64,000 nucleotides of DNA from Medicago truncatula (taxonomy: Eukaryota; Streptophyta; Magnoliopsida; Fabales; Fabaceae), in the NCBI RefSeq assembly GCF_003473485.1, contig NC_053045.1:1018501-1082500 (forward strand), read 5' to 3'. A program made the translations under genes and the position numbers. The notes below the pieces were generated by a model that ran no database searches, was not told the origin of the DNA, and saw only the letters and a list, made by a program, of their open reading frames with translations. Shown here in pieces: positions 59,075 to 64,000 of this stretch. The stretch's first letter is position 1. Each line of letters starts with the position of its first letter.

Positions 59075-60407
59075 TTAGACCAAAACATATCCAAACATAA
59101 CAAAAACAAAAGACAACATTAGAAACTTGTGTCCCAAATATTCCAAGACCATAGGAGCAGCAGAATTTGGTGATGAATGGTTGTGTTGAGATGAGGAAGG
59201 AGGAGGAGAAGGAAGTGGATGGACAAAAACTGAGACTTTCATTCCATTGTTGCATTGTCCATTACCACAAATGAAGTAATATCTCATAGACTTGTTGAAT
59301 AGTATGAAATCCTTCCCACTACTCCAATTCCCAACAGCACTGTCTAAGGTACAGTTGTCATAACCTGTTTGGTTCACTAAAAACACATTGTACTGGTTCT
59401 TTTGGTACCTAAATGCTATTAAAACAAAAACAAAACAATAAGAGACAGAATCAAATGATTACTTAAAGGGAAAAATTAATATTACTAAGCAGTAAGCAAT
59501 AATGAAAAACATAATTGAGTGAATCACCAATTTAGTTATCAAATCTAACGAAATTTCAATATGAACAAAGCTAAGACAAAATGAAAGAGTGAAAATGAAG
59601 TGGTGTAAAAATGATGAAGTAAAATTTAACTATTTATAGAGGATAAAAAATAATGGGTGTGATGGGTACACGCTCAGTAATTATGAAGGTGAAGAAATAT
59701 TAAAGTTATAAGTACCATGGATGGGACAAGACATGGTGACATACGAATAGTTTGAATCAAACTAGCATTCATAACTTGGTAAATTAAACTAGCAACGAAT
59801 GGGGAGTCCATCCTAGATCACAAATTAATGGGTCTGAGCGACCATTAATTTATTAAATTAATATTCCATTGTCACTCTATAAATAAACTTTACCATTGTA
59901 CTAATTTTTCATTCTTTTATCAATTTATATTCATTCTACATGAATCTCTATAAGTATCTCTTTCATGAATATTCTTATGTTTGCTTTAATGTTTTCTTGC
60001 TGATCATTTTGATCTTCTTCTCTATGATTTCATGATTCGTAATAATAAATTTCGGTTAAAAACAAATTGTTTAAAAGAACCCAAGTTTGTTTGGGGAAAC
60101 CCAAGTTCAAATGACCAGTACCCAAAATCCCAATAGCATGAGGTTTAAGACCCCAAAAATTAAACGCAATGTTTAGATGTAAAAATAAAGATAGTAGTTA
60201 CTGAAAATGAGAGAGAAAGAGAGAGTACTAACATATATAGTCACCGACATAAATTGTATGGTTATTAGCCCAAAGAGTGTAGTTAATCCCAGGGTTCCAG
60301 CCACGGTTGGCACCTACAATGTGGTCAGTAGCGGAAACAGGTAAAGGAGAGAGTGTGAAGAGGAAAAAGAAGAAGCTTAGTGCCAAGAATGAGTAAGAAA
60401 CAGCCAT
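59075..60407 (-). CDS. Early nodulin-like (phytocyanin-domain) GPI-anchored protein
   Basis: Two exons, 60407-60233 and 59415-59075, join at T|CA (Ser) to give 171 aa. The signal peptide is about residues 1-26 (LALSFFFFLFTLSPLPVSA). The phytocyanin domain follows: DHIVGANRGWNPGINYTLWA, VGDYISFRYQKNQYNVFLVN, TGYDNCTLDSAVGNWSSG, KSMRYYFICGNGQCNNGMK. The two Cys of the structural disulfide are present. The copper ligands are not: Asn replaces the first His in QYNV, and Gln replaces the second His in GQC. A Pro/Ser-rich linker (PLPSPPPSSSQ) and a hydrophobic C-terminus (KFLMLSFVFVMFGYVLV) fit a GPI anchor. This is the early-nodulin-like class, which acts at the plasma membrane and wall without copper redox chemistry. 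Intron 1 is about 820 bp. Confidence 0.93.
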
Positions 60408-60678
60408 TGAGAAGAGAATGAATGATGTATGATATGATTATTTTCTTCTTTATAATAGTTTTTGGATTTGCTTGGAGTGGCAACGGTAACATTAGATACT
60501 ACGCTGGCAATTATTGTGTTGTGGTCCTACCAAGTTGGCAGACATTGACTGTTTCTTAGCTGGCTGGATCACATTCTCATAACCCTATCCATAGCATTTT
60601 ATTTAAAAAATAAAAAGAAATTTATCCATATGTATCTTTTTTTATCCACTTTTTGTAGTTGTTGGAAAATATCTCGAA
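60408..60678. other. Upstream region of the phytocyanin-like gene
   Basis: Short promoter region between the gene start and the Helitron end. On the minus strand a TATA-like TTATAAAGAAGAAAAT lies about 30-45 bp upstream of the ATG (60437-60452). No other feature is seen. Confidence 0.4.
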
Positions 60679-61230
60679 CTAGTATTTCCACCCGTGCAAC
60701 GCACGGGCGAAAAAATATTTTTTGCGTCTTAACTAAATTATTACTTTGAACGTACCTTTAAAATAAAAACATATAATGCACTTGTTAAAAGAATCAGCTT
60801 ATGTTGTCATCATTTGACATATAGTTCAATTTAATTTAAAATCATTGCATAACCCTGATCAATAATGATTAATGACTACATATGTTATAAGTCACAAAAA
60901 AGTAGTCAATACTTGGAAGATCAATTAATCCAAAAAAATAAATAAATTCATCTTTAAAATAGATGCATCATCGTTTGATAACTCCAAATTTATCTACAAA
61001 ATTAAATAAAGGTTTTTGCGTGTGATTAATGTATATTGGATAATTCAAATTGACCATAAAGCTCAAATATACACATATTCATACCTAATAAGCTATTTTC
61101 TACAAATTATCAAACACATCCGGATAAACAACATTGATAGTTGAGGTGCATGGATTGCCATCTTCATCCAAAATCAACATTGTCAAACCCTTTCTTGGTG
61201 GTACCCTCCAAACACCAACATACAACTGTC
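60679..61230 (-). mobile_element. Helitron remnant: 3' terminus and helicase C-terminus
   Basis: The minus-strand end reads a hairpin with stem CCCGTGC/GCACGGG (60691-60697 with 60701-60707, 3-nt loop), then nine bases and CTAG (60682-60679), followed by T. This is the canonical Helitron 3' end. About 400 bp inside lies the C-terminal piece of a PIF1-type Helitron helicase (61230-61101): GQLYVGVWRVPPRKGLTMLI, then LDEDGNPCTSTINVVYPDVF and DNL-stop. The 5' boundary (TC) was not located; the element may extend far to the right. Confidence 0.85.
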
Positions 61231-61375
61231 CATATGCAATATTATAATGTTTGAGAGTGAAAGTGAGAATAGGATGAAAGTGTGGGTATTTGAATTGTGA
61301 GTGGAGTTTGTCTTATAATTTAATTGAGTGGAGTTTGTGATTTTAACACTAATACAATTGTTAATCACAACAATA

Positions 61376-61520
61376 TTTGAAGAATAAGAAATTTAGGACT
61401 TAAATCAAATACTTATTATAGCCTCACATTAACTAAAATACCTATAGCCCCATGTTTGAAGAATATGAAATTTAGGACTTAAATCAAATACTTATTATAG
61501 CATCCCATATTTAGAGAAAT
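61376..61520. repeat. 79-bp tandem repeat, two copies
   Basis: TTTGAAGAATA-GAAATTTAGG, then ACTTAAATCAAATACTTATT at about 61376, is repeated from about 61455. Later text (TAGCCCCCATGTATAGG near 61550) suggests a decayed third copy. It is possibly inside the Helitron. Confidence 0.75.
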
Positions 61521-64000
61521 ATAAAATTTCAAACTACCATCAAATATTTATAGCCCCCATGTATAGGAAATATTGATTTGTTTGAGGTTAGCATTGAAAT
61601 ATATGTTTAGAGAATATTCAATATGATTTATGCCATACACAGAGAGAGAAGAATAAGAAATAAAGAGTGAGAGATTGAAAGTGTGAATGTTTGAATTTTG
61701 AGTTTGAATTGTGGGTGAAGTTTGAACTAATTTAATTCAAACTTAATAAACAAAACACTAAAAGAAATATATAAAAAGAAAAAAACACAATTCAAAAGGA
61801 AACTTAGTAAAAAGTCATTGTCAATAATAGCTTAAACATCTACTTCACAAATAAGTAAGCATCTGTTATGCTTCCCGTAAATCATACATCATTTATATCA
61901 ATTTAATCAGTTTTGAGTTACAAATTTGATAAAGAACTTAATACACAATTGTCTAATATTTTTTGCCTTTCAATCAATCTATATACTTTTTTTAAATAAT
62001 TGTCTATTGTTTTTGTATGTAACACACTATTGAAGAACTTGATAGACAGTTGTATTCACTCTTATACTTGTTGCAGAAGCTTATAGCAACACCTTCCTAT
62101 CCATGTAAAATTAGTCACATGCTAGTCCCCCATTGCTCCAATATTGCCTATACCAGCAAATTTATAAGTCAATGATATTAAGTAGGGAGATTGTTTTATT
62201 AGTCTTCAAATGAGTGCAAGTGAAAACTGTTTAATCTACAATAATTTTATCATTAAATTCTTCATCGCCATTCCAAAAGGGAAAATGAATTCGAATAAAA
62301 CTTGAATGAACATTGCATTTAACACAGACAATATCAAATTTAATGTGTTCTTGTGATTCAAAACAGACAAGTAACTTGGTTTATTGCAGTCATTTGGTAA
62401 AAAAAATGACTCTGCCTCTCTAGTATCAATTTTCCAACAATCATTGATTTATGATCATTTATGTAAAAATCTTAATTCAGCACTATGAAATGGCTCTGCA
62501 AAGTCAATAGTGAATTTTCTAACAAACAAAAATGAATATTCTTTAAAGGAACTACAGTAGGGAGATTGAAATTAAATAGGAAGGTGATAAAAACAAAATG
62601 CAACCTAGCTGAGAAAACATAGTCTAACAGATGGCTGAAGATAGGAAGGGTAGAATTAATTAGATACCTTGAAGGAGAAACTCTCAAACGTGTAATTGGT
62701 TGTGATATCTTCCACACTAACATTAAGAAGAGGTACTATTTAAAAAAAATTAAAATTAAAAGTCAATCCCAGGGTAAATCTAATATTGTTAAATTGCATA
62801 CCTATTTAATCTTAACCATCAAATGCATGAAAGAATTAAAAACAGGTTCTTGTCCAGGTACCCCATCATAACTGTTCCAGTTTTGTATCATAGGGAACTC
62901 AATTCCACCCTTACATATTGTTTCATCTCTGTAACCTTCCATTGATCCTAACATATCGTTCTCTCTCATCAAACTGATTATAAGTTTAAAAATAACGATA
63001 ATCTACTAAAAGTATTTAATTACTTAAATGTATCATCCTAAAGTATTTCATTGATCATAAAGCATAACCAAGACAGTTAATCAAAGATGATACTATAATA
63101 TATTAATATCCATGTTTGGGTACAATAGTTTGAGAACTAAAGTTTAGGATGTTACCTTAGTTCATAGAACCGCAACAGCCAAAAAGCAAGGGCATCATGA
63201 AATCAATCAAAACAGGCCCTGGTTCAATAGATAAAGAACCTATAAGTTATAACACTAACAATTATATTTCCAATCAGTGCCAAAAGGAGTCAAAACACTT
63301 TCACGATTTACAAAGGCCTTCAATATAAATCTATATGTTAACTTGTTAAGTGAATTAGTAAAGAAATTGCCATGGGGAAAAATGTCAAGCATTTCAAAAC
63401 CCCATTTAGATTAGTTAACTATTTGGAAATAAGATAGCATGACATATTCATAAAACTTAGTGTCAACTTAACAATACATGCAAGCTGGCAAAATAATAAA
63501 GTAAAGGTTAAAAGCTCAATGATATGAACAACAAATTGATATAGCTCCTAACAGGAATTTTGTCTTGTGGCCCATCAACTCAAAATGACAGAGAGTAAAT
63601 TTGTACAAAATATTTCAGCTAACAATTAGTATCTTCAAAGATATGGACTTTTCACAAAATTTCATATAGAAGAATATGATAGCTAGTTTAAGACTATAAT
63701 CAGAAAAAGATGATAATCCTTTTACTCCTAGAATTGAAATCCCACAAAAAACTTTGCCATAGGGTGTATGGAAAGAGCATTAGGATCAACAATTGAGTTT
63801 ATAGTAAAAACCCAGAATAGCAAAGGATCAACCTAATAGGTAAAAAATATTTACCATGGTTTGACACCAAGGAGCAATCAGTGAGGCCACATCCATAGAC
63901 ATTGCAAAATGTGAAATTCCAACACTGTCAGCCACAAATATAGGGATCATAAAATATTTTGGAGGGATTTGAATTTGAAAACTTGATTGAAAAGGGAGAA
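61521..64000. other. Non-coding or unassigned right end of the window
   Basis: No gene can be supported. On the minus strand three short open stretches end at GT donors or follow AG acceptors (63999-63856, near 63240-63165, near 62965-62825; for example FAMSMDVASLIAPWCQTM before GTAAAT). They match no family I know. They could be exons of an unknown or non-coding transcript, or fragments captured by the Helitron. Confidence 0.3.

Noticed and set aside
1..64000. CRISPR arrays, bacterial operons, riboswitches, replication origins
   Set aside because: The window is plant nuclear DNA with spliced genes. The tandem repeats seen lack CRISPR-type spacer structure.

Overview
This is AT-rich plant nuclear DNA. 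The multi-exon genes with GT-AG introns, the TE families and the F-box, phytocyanin-like and GT37 genes all point to a dicot. Intron sizes, the density of MITEs, MULEs, LINEs and SINEs, and the gene types suggest a legume such as Medicago. The species is an inference and cannot be proved from the window.

Intact or near-intact genes, left to right: (1) the 5' part of a cyclic-nucleotide-gated channel gene on the minus strand, running off the left edge; (2) a seven-exon UBC25/26-type ubiquitin-conjugating (E2) gene whose active-site Cys is Tyr; (3) a GT37 xyloglucan-type fucosyltransferase gene; (4) a nine-exon BUD23-type 18S rRNA (guanine-N7) methyltransferase gene; (5) APC11, the RING-H2 subunit of the anaphase-promoting complex (minus); (6) a small secreted-peptide gene with a CC...CC tail; (7) two tandem-duplicated DUF4535/STMP1-like microprotein genes, one normal (56 aa) and one expanded with internal repeats (85 aa); (8) an intronless F-box gene (minus); (9) an early-nodulin-like phytocyanin gene (minus).

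Several of these genes have broken relatives nearby. The fucosyltransferase has a 3'-half pseudogene (about 32.1-32.6 kb) and a 5'-half pseudogene (about 38.1-38.8 kb). BUD23 has an inverted copy of exons 1-2 at 31.5-31.8 kb. The secreted peptide has a decayed copy at 27.7 kb.

Mobile DNA fills most of the rest: two LINE remnants (one with a clear 16-bp target duplication inside an older foldback MITE), two Copia remnants, two Mutator-like elements each with a perfect 9-bp target duplication, Stowaway-like MITEs, three tRNA-derived SINEs, and a Helitron remnant with helicase C-terminus, 3' hairpin and CTAG end. The most unusual object is the 2.8-kb MULE at 44243-47031. It has palindrome-studded terminal inverted repeats, two convergent small genes and, between them, two successive long hairpins built from four copies of one related arm. 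This layout could produce transposon-silencing small RNAs.

The host genes are otherwise unrelated single-function loci (ion channel, ubiquitin system, wall glycosylation, ribosome biogenesis, cell cycle, mitochondrion); there is no sign of a gene cluster acting in one pathway.
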